This document shows positions 51,506-60,592 of a DNA stretch of 64,000 bases, in pieces. Position numbers and translations under genes: made by a program. How positions within the stretch are numbered: the first letter of the stretch is position 1; each line of letters opens with the position of its first letter. The notes under the pieces were generated by a model. It made no database searches. It was given only the letters and a program-made list of their open reading frames with translations, and had not been told where the DNA came from. The DNA lies in the NCBI GenBank assembly GCA_050299695.1, contig JBNKWI010000002.1, positions 62,001-126,000 on the forward strand, in the 5' to 3' direction. The DNA comes from Ovoidimarina sp050299695. Its GTDB lineage: Bacteria > Pseudomonadota > Alphaproteobacteria > Rhodobacterales > Rhodobacteraceae.

Positions 51506-53344
51506 ATGGAGGAGCGCCTGCACGACCGGATGGCAGGGCGGCTCGGCTGGCTGGCCGTGCCGCTGGTGTTGTGCGTGCTTGCCGCGCTGTTCGCCCTGCC
51601 CCGGCTGGAGCGGTTCTACCTGATCCGGAGCGGTCACGCGGCCGAGGCGACGCTGCGCCTCGCGGTCGAGGGCCTGAACGGGGCACTGCGCCGCTACGAG
51701 CCGCTGCCGGGGTTGGTGGGTGAGCGCCCGGTCCTGAAGGCCTTGCTCGCGAACCCGGACAACTTCGCGCTCCGCGACCAGGTGAACGAGGACCTGCGCC
51801 GGACGGCGTTCGACCTCAACGCTTCCGATGTCTACGTGATGGACCGGACCGGACTCACGCTTGCCGCGAGTTCCTATCGCAAGGAGCTCTCCTTCGTGGG
51901 GCGGAACTTCGGCTACCGTCCCTACTTCCTCGAGGCGATGAACGGGGGGCTTGGCCGGTTCTTCGCGCTCGGCACCACGTCGGGCGAGCGCGGCTATTTC
52001 TACGCGGCGCCGGTGCCGGACGGTGGCCGCATCGCCGGAGTCGTGGCGGTCAAGTTCACCGTCGACGGGTTCGAATCCGCCTGGCAGGGCGGCGCGGCGG
52101 ACATCCTGGTGACCGATCTGCACGGGATCGTGTTCATGTCCAACCGTCCGGACTGGCACTTCCGCACCCTCGCACCCCTGTCCGACGCCGTGCTCGCCCT
52201 CGTCCGTGAGACGCGGCAATATCCGCTCGAACGGGTCCGCCCGCTGGAAAATACGCGCGAACGGCTAAACGACACTCTGTCGCTTCTGACAATTGGGACG
52301 GGTGAGGGCGCCGAAAGCTTCGTGACCAGCGCGACGGCGCTCGAGGGAGCCGGCTGGCAGGTCCATATCTTGACACCAGCGGGCCCCGCCCGCAGCCGGG
52401 CGCTCAGCACGCTTGCAGCCATAGGCGCAGCGGTTCTCCTCATTGGCCTGGTCGCGATCATCATCCTGCAGCGCCGCGCACGGATCCTCGAACGTCTCGC
52501 CGACCAGCGCGCGACCCAGGAGCTCCTGGAGCGCCGCGTCGAGGAACGCACGGAGGATCTCCGCCACGAGATCGAGGAGCGGAAGGCGGCCGAGCACCGG
52601 TTGCGGACCACGCAGAAGCAACTGGTCCAGGCCGGCAAGCTCGCCGCGCTGGGGCAGATGTCGGCGGCGCTATCCCACGAGATCAACCAGCCGCTCGCGG
52701 CGGTGAAGTCCTACGCCGAGAACGCCGCGACCTTCCTCGACCGGAACCGGCCCGACGACGCCCGGGAAAACGTCAGCCGGATCTCGCAAATGGCAGACCG
52801 GATGGCAGCGATCTCCGGCAACTTACGGAACTTCGCGCGGCGGCCGCAGGAGACAATCGGACCGGTGCCGTCGGACGCGGTGATCGACGACACGCTCGGC
52901 CTGATGGCGGCGCAGATCCGCAAGGCCGGGGCGGTGGTGGAGGTCGCGCGGCCCGAGCGTCCGGTCTGGGTGATGGGCGGTCGGCTGCGGTTGCAGCAGG
53001 TGTTGGTGAACCTCGTGTCGAACGCCCTTGACGCGATGGAGGGGAGCGAGGCGCCTCGGATCGAGATCGGGGTGAGCGAAACGAACGGCGGGGCGCGAAT
53101 CTCGGTGCGCGATCATGGGCCGGGCTTGCCGGAGGCGCTGATCGAGCAGGTGTTCGACCCGTTCTTCACGACCAAGCGGCCGGGCAAGGGGCTCGGCCTC
53201 GGGCTGTCGATCTCGTTCAACATCGTCGAGGATTTCGGCGGGACGCTTGTGGTCCGGAACCATGAGGGCGGCGGCGCGGAATTCACCGTCGATCTGAAGC
53301 GTGCCGAGGCCCTGGGCCAGCCGGGCGACCTGGCGGCGGAATGA
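51506..53344 (+). CDS. dctB: C4-dicarboxylate sensor histidine kinase DctB
   Basis: The 612-residue kinase has membrane helices near residues 15-33 and 295-320 flanking a periplasmic double-PAS/Cache sensor (YVMDRTGLTLAASSYRKELSFVGRNFGYRPYF), a coiled-coil linker and the transmitter. Motifs are the H box ALSHEINQPL (H391), the N box QQVLVNLVSNALDAM, then DHGPGLP and GKGLGLGLS. This fits DctB, which senses succinate, fumarate or malate. ATG 51506 is used although its ribosome site is weak; ATG 51530 is possible. Its last four bases overlap the regulator gene. Confidence 0.88.
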   Translation: MEERLHDRMAGRLGWLAVPLVLCVLAALFALPRLERFYLIRSGHAAEATLRLAVEGLNGALRRYEPLPGLVGERPVLKALLANPDNFALRDQVNEDLRRTAFDLNASDVYVMDRTGLTLAASSYRKELSFVGRNFGYRPYFLEAMNGGLGRFFALGTTSGERGYFYAAPVPDGGRIAGVVAVKFTVDGFESAWQGGAADILVTDLHGIVFMSNRPDWHFRTLAPLSDAVLALVRETRQYPLERVRPLENTRERLNDTLSLLTIGTGEGAESFVTSATALEGAGWQVHILTPAGPARSRALSTLAAIGAAVLLIGLVAIIILQRRARILERLADQRATQELLERRVEERTEDLRHEIEERKAAEHRLRTTQKQLVQAGKLAALGQMSAALSHEINQPLAAVKSYAENAATFLDRNRPDDARENVSRISQMADRMAAISGNLRNFARRPQETIGPVPSDAVIDDTLGLMAAQIRKAGAVVEVARPERPVWVMGGRLRLQQVLVNLVSNALDAMEGSEAPRIEIGVSETNGGARISVRDHGPGLPEALIEQVFDPFFTTKRPGKGLGLGLSISFNIVEDFGGTLVVRNHEGGGAEFTVDLKRAEALGQPGDLAAE

Positions 53345-54696
53345 GCGAGGGCCGCGAAACCGTGCTGTTCGTCGATGACGAGGAGCATCTAAGGCTCGCG
53401 GCGGAGCAGTCACTGGAGTTGGCCGACCTGCCGGTGACGACCTTCGCCGAGGCCGAGGCGGCGCTCGCGCGGGTCACGCGCGACTTTCCCGGCATCCTCG
53501 TCACCGACATCCGGATGCCCGGAATGGATGGCCATATGCTGATGCGGCGGGTGCTGGAGATCGATCCGGAATTTCCGGTGATCCTCGTCACCGGCCATGG
53601 CGACGTGGAGCTTGCGGTGAAATGCATGCAGGACGGGGCCTATGATTTCATCGAGAAGCCCTATGCACCCTCGCGGCTGGTCGACACGGTGCGCCGGGCG
53701 ATCGAAAAAAGGCGTTTGACTGTCGAGAACCGGGCGCTCAGGTCCCGCGTCGGCGGGCGCGACGCGATCGAGGCACGGCTTGCCGGGCGGAGCGACGTGA
53801 TGGTCGACCTGCGCCGGCAGCTCCGGGCGGTGGCGGCGACCGAGGCGGATGTGCTGATCACCGGCGCGACTGGGACCGGCAAGGAAGTGGCGGCCCGCGC
53901 GCTGCACCGCGCCAGCCCGCGCGACGGCAAGCCTTTTGTCCAAATTAACTGCGCCGCGCTGCCCGAGCAGCTGATCGAAAGCGAGCTCTTCGGCCACGAG
54001 GCGGGCGCCTTCCCGGGCGCGACGCGGGCGCGCTACGGCAAGTTCGAGCACGCCCGCGGCGGCACGGTGTTCCTCGACGAGATCGACAGCCTCGCGCCGC
54101 CGATGCAGGCGAAGCTGCTGACCGCGATCCAGAACCGGACGATCACCCGGCTCGGCTCGAACGACACGGTGGCGCTGGATGTGCGCTTCGTCGCGGCCTC
54201 GAAGATCGACCTTGAGGACGCCGCCGCGCGAGGCAGTTTCCGAGCCGATCTCCTCTACCGGCTGAACGTGGTCACGCTCAGGATGCCGGTGCTGGCCGAG
54301 CGGCGCGAGGACATTCCGCGGCTGTTCCTGCAACTCGTCGACGAGGCGGCGGTGCGGGCGAAGCATCCCGCGCCGCCGGTGCCCGGCGCGGTCCTCGATG
54401 CGCTCGCGGCGCGGGACTGGCCGGGCAATGTACGCGAACTCAGGAACGCCGCCGACCGCTTCGCGCTGGGGCTCGATCCGGGCCTCGCGGCGCTGGGCGA
54501 GCGGCCGGGCCAGACACTGGCCGAGCAGGTGGCCGCCCATGAAAAGGCGCTGATCGCCGCCTCGATCACGGCGCATGGCGGGCGGCTCAAGGAGACCTAC
54601 GAGGCCCTGGGCCTGTCGCGGAAGACGCTCTACGAGAAGATGCAGAAATATGGGCTCGCGCGGGGCGATTTCGCCGAGGAGGGGCCGGGTGGGTAG
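53341..54696 (+). CDS. dctD: Sigma-54-type response regulator DctD with variant GAFPGA loop
   Basis: The 451-residue protein has a receiver (D12, D13, phospho-acceptor D56, K106), an AAA+ domain with Walker A GATGTGKE (175-182), Walker B GGTVFLDEI (240-248) and RADLLYRL, and a C-terminal Fis-like helix-turn-helix (GRLKETYEALGLSRKTLYEKMQKYGL). The loop that contacts sigma-54, normally GAFTGA, reads GAFPGA at 222-227. It resembles DctD of other Rhodobacterales. It should be phosphorylated by DctB and activate C4-dicarboxylate transport genes, but the loop change may weaken sigma-54 dependence. A TRAP transporter lies downstream. Confidence 0.88.
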   Translation: MSEGRETVLFVDDEEHLRLAAEQSLELADLPVTTFAEAEAALARVTRDFPGILVTDIRMPGMDGHMLMRRVLEIDPEFPVILVTGHGDVELAVKCMQDGAYDFIEKPYAPSRLVDTVRRAIEKRRLTVENRALRSRVGGRDAIEARLAGRSDVMVDLRRQLRAVAATEADVLITGATGTGKEVAARALHRASPRDGKPFVQINCAALPEQLIESELFGHEAGAFPGATRARYGKFEHARGGTVFLDEIDSLAPPMQAKLLTAIQNRTITRLGSNDTVALDVRFVAASKIDLEDAAARGSFRADLLYRLNVVTLRMPVLAERREDIPRLFLQLVDEAAVRAKHPAPPVPGAVLDALAARDWPGNVRELRNAADRFALGLDPGLAALGERPGQTLAEQVAAHEKALIAASITAHGGRLKETYEALGLSRKTLYEKMQKYGLARGDFAEEGPGG

Positions 54697-54827
54697 ATTT
54701 CCGCCCATTCCCTGCGACTGATGTCCGGAATTCGACCCAAGGCACGGAGATTCGCCCGCCCGTGACCGCTAACAGCGCGTGAAAGACGTTGCCGGGCACG
54801 GCCCACCCCTGTTCACTGACCCCGTAG

Positions 54828-54844
54828 CGCCCGGTTGCCGGGCG
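54828..54844. promoter_or_regulatory. GC-rich hairpin between dctD and the TAXI operon
   Basis: CGCCCGG at 54828-54834 pairs exactly with CCGGGCG at 54838-54844 around a TTG loop. It stands in a 234-base gap that otherwise holds no gene; it may end the dct transcript or sit in the leader of the transporter operon. Confidence 0.45.
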
Positions 54845-54930
54845 GTATCGGTTCTGCGGACACGCTGGGCCGGGAGGAAGTAGGGCCCCGGGGGCGCAAT
54901 GCTGAACCGGGCCACGGGAGGACAACAGAG

Positions 54931-55920
54931 ATGAAACACGCGAAAGTCTCCGCTTTCGCCGCGGCTGTCGCCGTGGCGATCACCGCTCAGGCCGCCGCCG
55001 CGCAGGACCGCACCGGCTGGCCCGACAGCTTTACCGTGGGTACCGCAAGCCAGGGCGGCACCTATTTCGCCTATGGCTCGGGCTGGGCGAACCTCGTCGC
55101 CGAGGAGCTCGGCATCTCGGGCGGCGGCGAAGTGACCGGCGGGCCGATGCAGAACATGGCGCTGGTGCATACCGGCGACGCCGCGTTCGGGATGACCACG
55201 ATGGGCCCAGCCGCGGAATCGCTCGCCGGCACCAACCCGATCGCGCCGGGGCTGAAGATGGACAAGGCCTGCGCGATGTTCCCGATGTACCAGACGCCGT
55301 TCTCGGTGACGGCGCTGAAGGCGTCGGGCATTGCCTCGATCGCCGACATCCCGGCGGGCGCGAAGATCGGTTTCGGACCGGCGGGATCGACCTCGGACAC
55401 CTATTTCCCGCAGATCATGGACACGCTCGGCGTGAACTACGAGCGCCGCAACGGCGGCTGGTCGGATCTCGGCGGCCAGCTCCAGGACGGGCTGCTCGAC
55501 GTGATCGCCTTCGCGGCCGGGGTGCCGGTTCCGGCGGTGAGCCAGCTCGAGGTGCAGACCGACATCAACATCATCGAGTTCACCCCCGAGGAGCAGGCGA
55601 AGATCCTCGAGACCTTCCCGGTCAACGATTTCGCGATCAAGGCGTCGACCTACTCAACGCTCGACCATGACGCGCGCTCGGTCTCGATGTGGAACTTCGC
55701 CATCGCGAATTGCGACTTGCCCGCGAGCTTCGTCGAGGCGGCGGTGAATGTGGTGATGTCGGACCATGAGCGGATGGTGGGCATCCACAAGGCGGCCAAT
55801 TCGACGGTTCCGGAGAACTGGGACAAGAACAAGGTGCTGAAATGGCACCCGGGCGCGGCCAAGTGGTTCAAGGAACATGCCGGGGCCGATATCCCGGACG
55901 ACATGATCTACGGGATGTAA
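54931..55920 (+). CDS. TAXI-family TRAP transporter solute-binding protein
   Basis: This 329-residue periplasmic protein starts at ATG 54931 with GGGAGGAC upstream and has a signal peptide ending AAA-QDR. The mature part has the TAXI signature: FTVGTASQGGTYFAYGSGWANLVAEEL, then GGPMQNMALVHTGDAAFGMTT and GPAGSTSDTYFP. TAXI proteins feed TRAP permeases with glutamate-like or unknown solutes by a sodium gradient. The substrate is unclear. It is followed after a GC-rich stem-loop by the nitroreductase-like gene and the fused permease, which together form one operon. Confidence 0.9.
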   Translation: MKHAKVSAFAAAVAVAITAQAAAAQDRTGWPDSFTVGTASQGGTYFAYGSGWANLVAEELGISGGGEVTGGPMQNMALVHTGDAAFGMTTMGPAAESLAGTNPIAPGLKMDKACAMFPMYQTPFSVTALKASGIASIADIPAGAKIGFGPAGSTSDTYFPQIMDTLGVNYERRNGGWSDLGGQLQDGLLDVIAFAAGVPVPAVSQLEVQTDINIIEFTPEEQAKILETFPVNDFAIKASTYSTLDHDARSVSMWNFAIANCDLPASFVEAAVNVVMSDHERMVGIHKAANSTVPENWDKNKVLKWHPGAAKWFKEHAGADIPDDMIYGM

Positions 55921-55944
55921 TAGTCTCGCTTCCGCAAGACATCT

Positions 55945-55970
55945 GGGCCGCTCCGTCCGCGGGGCGGCCC
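55945..55970 (+). promoter_or_regulatory. Stem-loop after the TAXI binding-protein gene
   Basis: GGGCCGC at 55945-55951 pairs with GCGGCCC at 55964-55970, 24 bases after the stop. Without a U tract, it resembles the stabilising or attenuating hairpin after frcB. Confidence 0.5.
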
Positions 55971-55990
55971 ACCGCAAGGGAGGGTGCGGG

Positions 55991-56686
55991 ATGTTCGCAA
56001 GAGCCAGCCTGGCCTACGAGGCGATTCCGCTGCCCGACCGCGCGACGCTTGGCGACGCGGAAAGCCTAGCAGAGGCCGAAGCGTTCTACGACCGGATGCG
56101 CCGCCGTCACACGGTGCGCGACTTTTCCGACCGGCCCATCGACCGCGCGGTGATCGAGGCGGCGGTGCGCACAGCCGGCAGCGCGCCCTCGGGGGCCAAT
56201 CACCAGCCCTGGCATTTCGTGGCGGTCTCGGATGCCGGGACGAAACACGCGATCCGTTTGGCCGCCGAGGAGGAGGAGCGGCAGTTCTATGCGGGCGGTG
56301 CGGGGGACGAGTGGTTGAAGGCGCTCGAGCCGATGGGCACCGGCGTGTCGAAACCGCATCTCGAGATCGCGCCCTGGCTGATCGTGGTCTTCGCCCAGCG
56401 CTGGGGCGAGTTCGACGACGGCACCCGCTACAAGAACTACTACGTGCCCGAGAGCGTCGGCATCGCCACCGGGTTCCTGATCGCCGCCTTGCACCATGCG
56501 GGCCTGGTGGCGCTGACCCATACACCGAACCCGATGCGGTTCCTGAACGGCCTGCTGGGCCGGCCCGCCTCGGAGAAACCCGTGATGATCCTGGCCGCCG
56601 GCCATCCTGCGCCGGGCGCCACCGTGCCCCGCGCGGCGAAGATCAAGAAACCGCTGGACGCAATCCTGACCGTCCGCGACAGTTGA
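55991..56686 (+). CDS. Iodotyrosine-deiodinase-like nitroreductase-fold flavoprotein
   Basis: The 231-residue FMN protein has RRRHTVRDFSDRPI and SAPSGANHQPWHFVAVSD, which bind FMN as in the nitroreductase family. The active-site lid matches iodotyrosine deiodinase: E96, Y100 and K121 occupy the positions of human IYD Glu157, Tyr161 and Lys182 with identical spacing (4 and 21). Later ESVGIATGFLIAALHHAGLVALTHTP and GRPASEKPVMILAAGHP are also IYD-like. It could reductively dehalogenate halotyrosine or act on a related phenol. It is located between the TAXI binding protein and the fused permease, so its substrate may be the transported solute. Confidence 0.82.
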   Translation: MFARASLAYEAIPLPDRATLGDAESLAEAEAFYDRMRRRHTVRDFSDRPIDRAVIEAAVRTAGSAPSGANHQPWHFVAVSDAGTKHAIRLAAEEEERQFYAGGAGDEWLKALEPMGTGVSKPHLEIAPWLIVVFAQRWGEFDDGTRYKNYYVPESVGIATGFLIAALHHAGLVALTHTPNPMRFLNGLLGRPASEKPVMILAAGHPAPGATVPRAAKIKKPLDAILTVRDS

Positions 56687-56708
56687 AGACCCCAGGGGGA
56701 GGGGAACG

Positions 56709-58934
56709 ATGACCGACCAGAGTGACGACCATCTGATCGCCGAAGGCGTCGACGAGGAGCCGGTCGAGGCCAATCGCCGACTGTTCGAGGGCTGGCGCTT
56801 CACCGTGCTCGCGGTTGCTGCGGCGCTCTACGCGGCGTTCCACATGGCAGCCTTGAACGGGCTCTCGATCCAGGAATGGACCGGGGTGTCGATCCCGTTC
56901 CTGCCCGCCTTCCCGCTGGAGACCTGGAATTTCCGGATCGTCCATGTGGCTGGCGCGCTGGGGCTGGGCTTCGTCCTCTTCTCGGGCCGGAGCTTCCCGG
57001 AAGACGAGGCAGACGAGAGCAAGTTCCTCGGGCAAGTCGCCCTGTTCCTCGTGGTGCCGGCGGTGTTCTCGCTGGCCGTGGCGCTCTCTTTCGCGATCCA
57101 GATCGCTGAAGGCGTGCAGTGGAACGGGATCGATGCGGGGATCAAGTTCCGCGAGACCTGGCTTTACGGTGCGCCCCTGTGGGTCGCCGCCGGCGGGGCC
57201 ATCGTGCTCTCGTGGTTCCACAAGCGGGACCGCTCGCACTACGCTTCTCCGGACGTGGTGCTGGCGATTTGCGGCTGTGCGGTCGCCGCCTATCTCATCA
57301 CGATCTACGCGACGCTGATGCGGAACGCGACCGGCACGCCCTTTGCGCCGATCGGAATCTCGATGGCCGCCGTCGCCGGGGCCGCGCTGATCATGGAGCT
57401 CACGCGCCGGGTTGCGGGCCTCGCGCTGGTGATCATTTCAAGCGTCTTCCTGGCCTATGTCTTCACCGGCCAGTACCTGCCGGGCTTCCTGAACTCCCCG
57501 GCGATTACCTGGCAGCGGTTCTTTTCGCAGGTCTATACCGATGCCGGTATCCTCGGGGCCACCACCGCGGTCTCCTCAACCTACATCATCCTCTTCATCA
57601 TCTTCGCAGCCTTCCTGCAGGCCTCGAAGGTCGGCGACTATTTCGTCAACTTCGCCTTCGCCGCCGCGGGCCGCGCGCGGGGCGGGCCGGCGAAGGTGGC
57701 GATCTTCGCCTCCGGTCTCATGGGGATGATCAACGGAACCTCGGCGGGGAACGTGGTGGCCACCGGCTCGCTGACGATCCCGCTGATGAAGAAGGTCGGC
57801 TATCACCGCAAGACCGCCGGCGCGGTCGAGGCGGCCGCCTCCACGGGCGGGCAGATCATGCCGCCGATCATGGGCGCGGGCGCCTTCATCATGGCCGAGA
57901 TCACCGGGGTTCCGTACAACGAGATCATGATCGCCGCGATCGTGCCGGCGGTGCTCTACTTCGTGTCGGTCTATTTCATGGTTGATTTCGAGGCCGCGAA
58001 GCTCGGCATGCGCGGGATGCGCGAGGACGAGTTGCCGAAGTTCAACAGGATGGTCCGGCAGGTCTACCTGTTCATCCCGATCATCATCCTGATCTACGCG
58101 CTCTTCATGGGCTATTCGGTAATCCGTGCCGGTACGCTTGCCACGGTCGCGGCCGCCGTGGTGTCCTGGCTGACGCCCTTCCGGATGGGGCCGGCGGGCA
58201 TTGCCAAGGCCTTCGAGCTGGCGGGGATCATGTCGATCCAGATCATCGCCGTCTGCGCCTGCGCTGGGATCATCGTGGGGGTGATCAGCCTCACTGGGGT
58301 CGGGGCGCGGTTTTCCTCGCTGCTCTTGGGCATCGCCGAAAACTCGCAGCTCCTGGCGCTGTTCTTCGCGATGTGCATCTCGATCCTGCTCGGCATGGGG
58401 ATGCCCACCACGGCGGCCTATGCGGTGGCGGCCTCGGTGGTGGCGCCGGGCCTCGTGCAACTCGGCATCCCGCAGCTCACCGCGCATTTCTTCGTCTTCT
58501 ACTTCGCGGTCCTCTCGGCGATCACGCCACCCGTGGCGCTCGCGAGCTACGCGGCGGCGGGGATCTCCGGGGCGAACCCGATGGAGACTTCGGTGGCCTC
58601 GTTCAAGATCGGCATCGCCGCCTTCATCGTGCCCTTCATGTTCTTCTACAACGGCGCGCTCCTGATGGAGGGCGGCTGGTTCGAAGTGTCTCGCGCCGCG
58701 GTCACTGCCGTGATCGGCGTGTTCCTCCTCTCGGCGGGGGTGCAGGGCTGGGTCATGAGCCGTGCGGCCTGGTGGGTGCGGGTGATCGTGATCGCCGCGG
58801 CGCTGTTCATGATCGAGGGCGGCGGCATCACCGACCTGATCGGCGTCGCGCTGGCGGCGGCAGCCTTCTTCATCCAGAAAGTGATGCATCCCGATCCGGA
58901 CGCGCCGCTGGAACTGGCCAAGGGCGCCGATTGA
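56709..58934 (+). CDS. TRAP transporter fused permease (DctQM-type, TAXI family)
   Basis: The 741-residue membrane protein combines the small DctQ-like part (first about 170 residues) and the large DctM-like part with many helices. The TRAP M signature is visible in GLMGMINGTSAGNVVATGSLTIPLMKKVGYHRKTAGAVEAAASTGGQIMPPIMGAGAFIMAE and its repeat ILLGMGMPTTAAYAVAASVVAPGLVQLG. It moves the solute with sodium. ATG 56709 follows GGGGAACG. The operon is TAXI binding protein, deiodinase-like enzyme, permease; its end faces mutT across a hairpin. Confidence 0.92.
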   Translation: MTDQSDDHLIAEGVDEEPVEANRRLFEGWRFTVLAVAAALYAAFHMAALNGLSIQEWTGVSIPFLPAFPLETWNFRIVHVAGALGLGFVLFSGRSFPEDEADESKFLGQVALFLVVPAVFSLAVALSFAIQIAEGVQWNGIDAGIKFRETWLYGAPLWVAAGGAIVLSWFHKRDRSHYASPDVVLAICGCAVAAYLITIYATLMRNATGTPFAPIGISMAAVAGAALIMELTRRVAGLALVIISSVFLAYVFTGQYLPGFLNSPAITWQRFFSQVYTDAGILGATTAVSSTYIILFIIFAAFLQASKVGDYFVNFAFAAAGRARGGPAKVAIFASGLMGMINGTSAGNVVATGSLTIPLMKKVGYHRKTAGAVEAAASTGGQIMPPIMGAGAFIMAEITGVPYNEIMIAAIVPAVLYFVSVYFMVDFEAAKLGMRGMREDELPKFNRMVRQVYLFIPIIILIYALFMGYSVIRAGTLATVAAAVVSWLTPFRMGPAGIAKAFELAGIMSIQIIAVCACAGIIVGVISLTGVGARFSSLLLGIAENSQLLALFFAMCISILLGMGMPTTAAYAVAASVVAPGLVQLGIPQLTAHFFVFYFAVLSAITPPVALASYAAAGISGANPMETSVASFKIGIAAFIVPFMFFYNGALLMEGGWFEVSRAAVTAVIGVFLLSAGVQGWVMSRAAWWVRVIVIAAALFMIEGGGITDLIGVALAAAAFFIQKVMHPDPDAPLELAKGAD

Positions 58935-58942
58935 GCGCCGCG

Positions 58943-58967
58943 CGGCCGGGTTCACGGGGCCCGGCCG
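58943..58967. terminator. Bidirectional terminator between TRAP permease and mutT
   Basis: CGGCCGGG at 58943-58950 pairs with CCCGGCCG at 58960-58967. It fills the 33-base gap between two convergent genes. The short T run is weak on both sides. Confidence 0.55.
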
Positions 58968-59369
58968 TTACAGCCAGTCGCGCAGGATTGGAATGAGCGG
59001 CAGGTCGGCGGGGGGCATCGGGTAGTCGCGGAGGTCCTTCGCGAAGACCCATTTCAGCGCCTGCCCCTCTTTCGAGACCGGTGTGCCTTCCCATTTGCGG
59101 CAGGCATAGAGCGGCATCAGGAGGTGGAAATCCTCGTAGCCGTGGCTCGCGAAGGTGAGCGGCGCGAGGCAGCTGGCCCAGGTTCCGATGCCAAGTTCCT
59201 CGTGCAACTCGCGGATCAGCGCGGCCTCGGGCGTCTCGCCGGGCTCGACCTTGCCGCCGGGGAACTCCCAGAGCCCCGCCATCGACTTACCCTCGGGCCG
59301 CTGTGCGATCAGCACCCGCCCGTCCCGGTCGATCAGCGCAACCGCGCTTACCAGCACCGTTTTCTTCAT
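58968..59369 (-). CDS. mutT: 8-oxo-dGTP diphosphatase (Nudix hydrolase)
   Basis: The 133-residue Nudix protein has the canonical box GGKVEPGETPEAALIRELHEELG (G-x5-E-x7-REUxEExGU, about residues 38-60), preceded by VALIDRDGRVLIAQRPEGKSMAGLWEFP as in MutT. It hydrolyses oxidised dGTP and guards against A:T to C:G changes. The ATG overlaps the argJ stop by four bases, so both are co-transcribed; this pairing is common in Rhodobacterales. Confidence 0.9.
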   Translation of the reverse strand: MKKTVLVSAVALIDRDGRVLIAQRPEGKSMAGLWEFPGGKVEPGETPEAALIRELHEELGIGTWASCLAPLTFASHGYEDFHLLMPLYACRKWEGTPVSKEGQALKWVFAKDLRDYPMPPADLPLIPILRDWL

Positions 59370-60586
59370 GAACGGTAGTCGGCGTTGATCTCGATGTAGC
59401 GGTGGGTCAGGTCGCAGGTCCAGACGGTGGAGGTTCCTTCGCCGAGCCCGAGATCGACCGAAATCACCAGCTCCTCGCCCTTCATGTATCCGGCGCCGTC
59501 CTCCTCGCGATAGGACGGCGCGCGCCAGCCCTTCTCGGCCACGAGGATGTCGCCGAAGCGGATCGACAACAGGTCGCGGTCGGCCTCGGCGCCGGACTTG
59601 CCGACCGCCATGACGATCCGGCCCCAGTTCGGGTCCTCGCCCGCGATGGCGGTTTTCACCAGCGGCGAATTCGCGATGGAAAGCGCGACCTTGCGCGCGT
59701 CCTCATCCGACGCCGCGCCGGTCACCGCGACCTCGACGAACTTGGTTGCCCCCTCGCCGTCGCGGACGATCTGTTGCGCCAGGTCGAGCAATACGCCCTG
59801 GAGCGCCTTCACGAAGTCGCTGTTCCCCGTCACGTTGACGCCGGAGGCGCCGGTGGCCGCCAGAAGGAGCGTGTCTGAAGTCGAGGTGTCGCTGTCCACC
59901 GTGATGGAATTGAAAGTCCGGTCGGTCAGGTCGCGCAGCGTATCCTGAAGCCAGGTCCGGTCCACCGCAGCGTCGGTGAAAACATAGGACAGCATCGTTG
60001 CCATGTCGGGCTGGATCATGCCCGAGCCCTTGGCGATTCCGGCGATATTTACCGCCTTGCCGCCGATCTCGATGGTCGCGCCCGCTCCCTTGGGAAAAGT
60101 GTCGGTGGTCATGATCGCGCGGGCCGCTGTGGCGATCCCGTCTTCCGAGAGCGTGCCGGACATCTCATCGAGCTTCGCGGTGATGCGCTCGAAGGGAAGC
60201 GGCTCGCCGATCACCCCGGTCGAGGAGGTGAAGACCCGCTCCGCCGCCACGCCCAGCGCGGAAGCCGCCGCCTCGGCCACCGCCTCCACCGCCCGCATCC
60301 CGGTATTGCCGGTGAAGGCATTGGCGTTGCCCGAGTTCACCACGATCCCTGCGCCTTGCGATGAGCCGTGGACGATCTTGGCCTGGCAATCGAGCACCGC
60401 GGCCGACCGCGTGGCCGACCGGGTGAAGACCCCCGCCATCACCGTGCCGGGCGCGAGCCGCGCCAGCATAAGGTCGGTCCGATCCTTGTAGCGGACCCCC
60501 GCCTGCGCGGTGGAGAAGGCGGCGCCGCGGATCACCGGGAGCTCGGGGAAGCCGCCTTTCGGGGCGAGCGGAGAGACGGGGGCCAT
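59366..60586 (-). CDS. argJ: Bifunctional glutamate N-acetyltransferase/amino-acid acetyltransferase ArgJ
   Basis: This 406-residue enzyme recycles acetyl from N-acetylornithine to glutamate. The self-cleavage and nucleophile motif KGSGMIQPDMA-TML is present, with the nucleophile Thr at residue 197, as are SGNANAFTG and FNSITVDSDTSTSDTLLL. ArgJ proteins cleave into two chains that form the active heterotetramer. The gene is between a parvulin-type isomerase and mutT on the minus strand. Arginine synthesis is also represented by argG elsewhere in the window. Confidence 0.95.
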   Translation of the reverse strand: MAPVSPLAPKGGFPELPVIRGAAFSTAQAGVRYKDRTDLMLARLAPGTVMAGVFTRSATRSAAVLDCQAKIVHGSSQGAGIVVNSGNANAFTGNTGMRAVEAVAEAAASALGVAAERVFTSSTGVIGEPLPFERITAKLDEMSGTLSEDGIATAARAIMTTDTFPKGAGATIEIGGKAVNIAGIAKGSGMIQPDMATMLSYVFTDAAVDRTWLQDTLRDLTDRTFNSITVDSDTSTSDTLLLAATGASGVNVTGNSDFVKALQGVLLDLAQQIVRDGEGATKFVEVAVTGAASDEDARKVALSIANSPLVKTAIAGEDPNWGRIVMAVGKSGAEADRDLLSIRFGDILVAEKGWRAPSYREEDGAGYMKGEELVISVDLGLGEGTSTVWTCDLTHRYIEINADYRS

Positions 60587-60592
60587 GGCGTC

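Noticed and set aside
54840..54865. Sigma-54 -24/-12 promoter before the TAXI operon
   Set aside because: GG-N10-GC spacing exists but the surrounding bases do not match TGGCAC-N5-TTGC.
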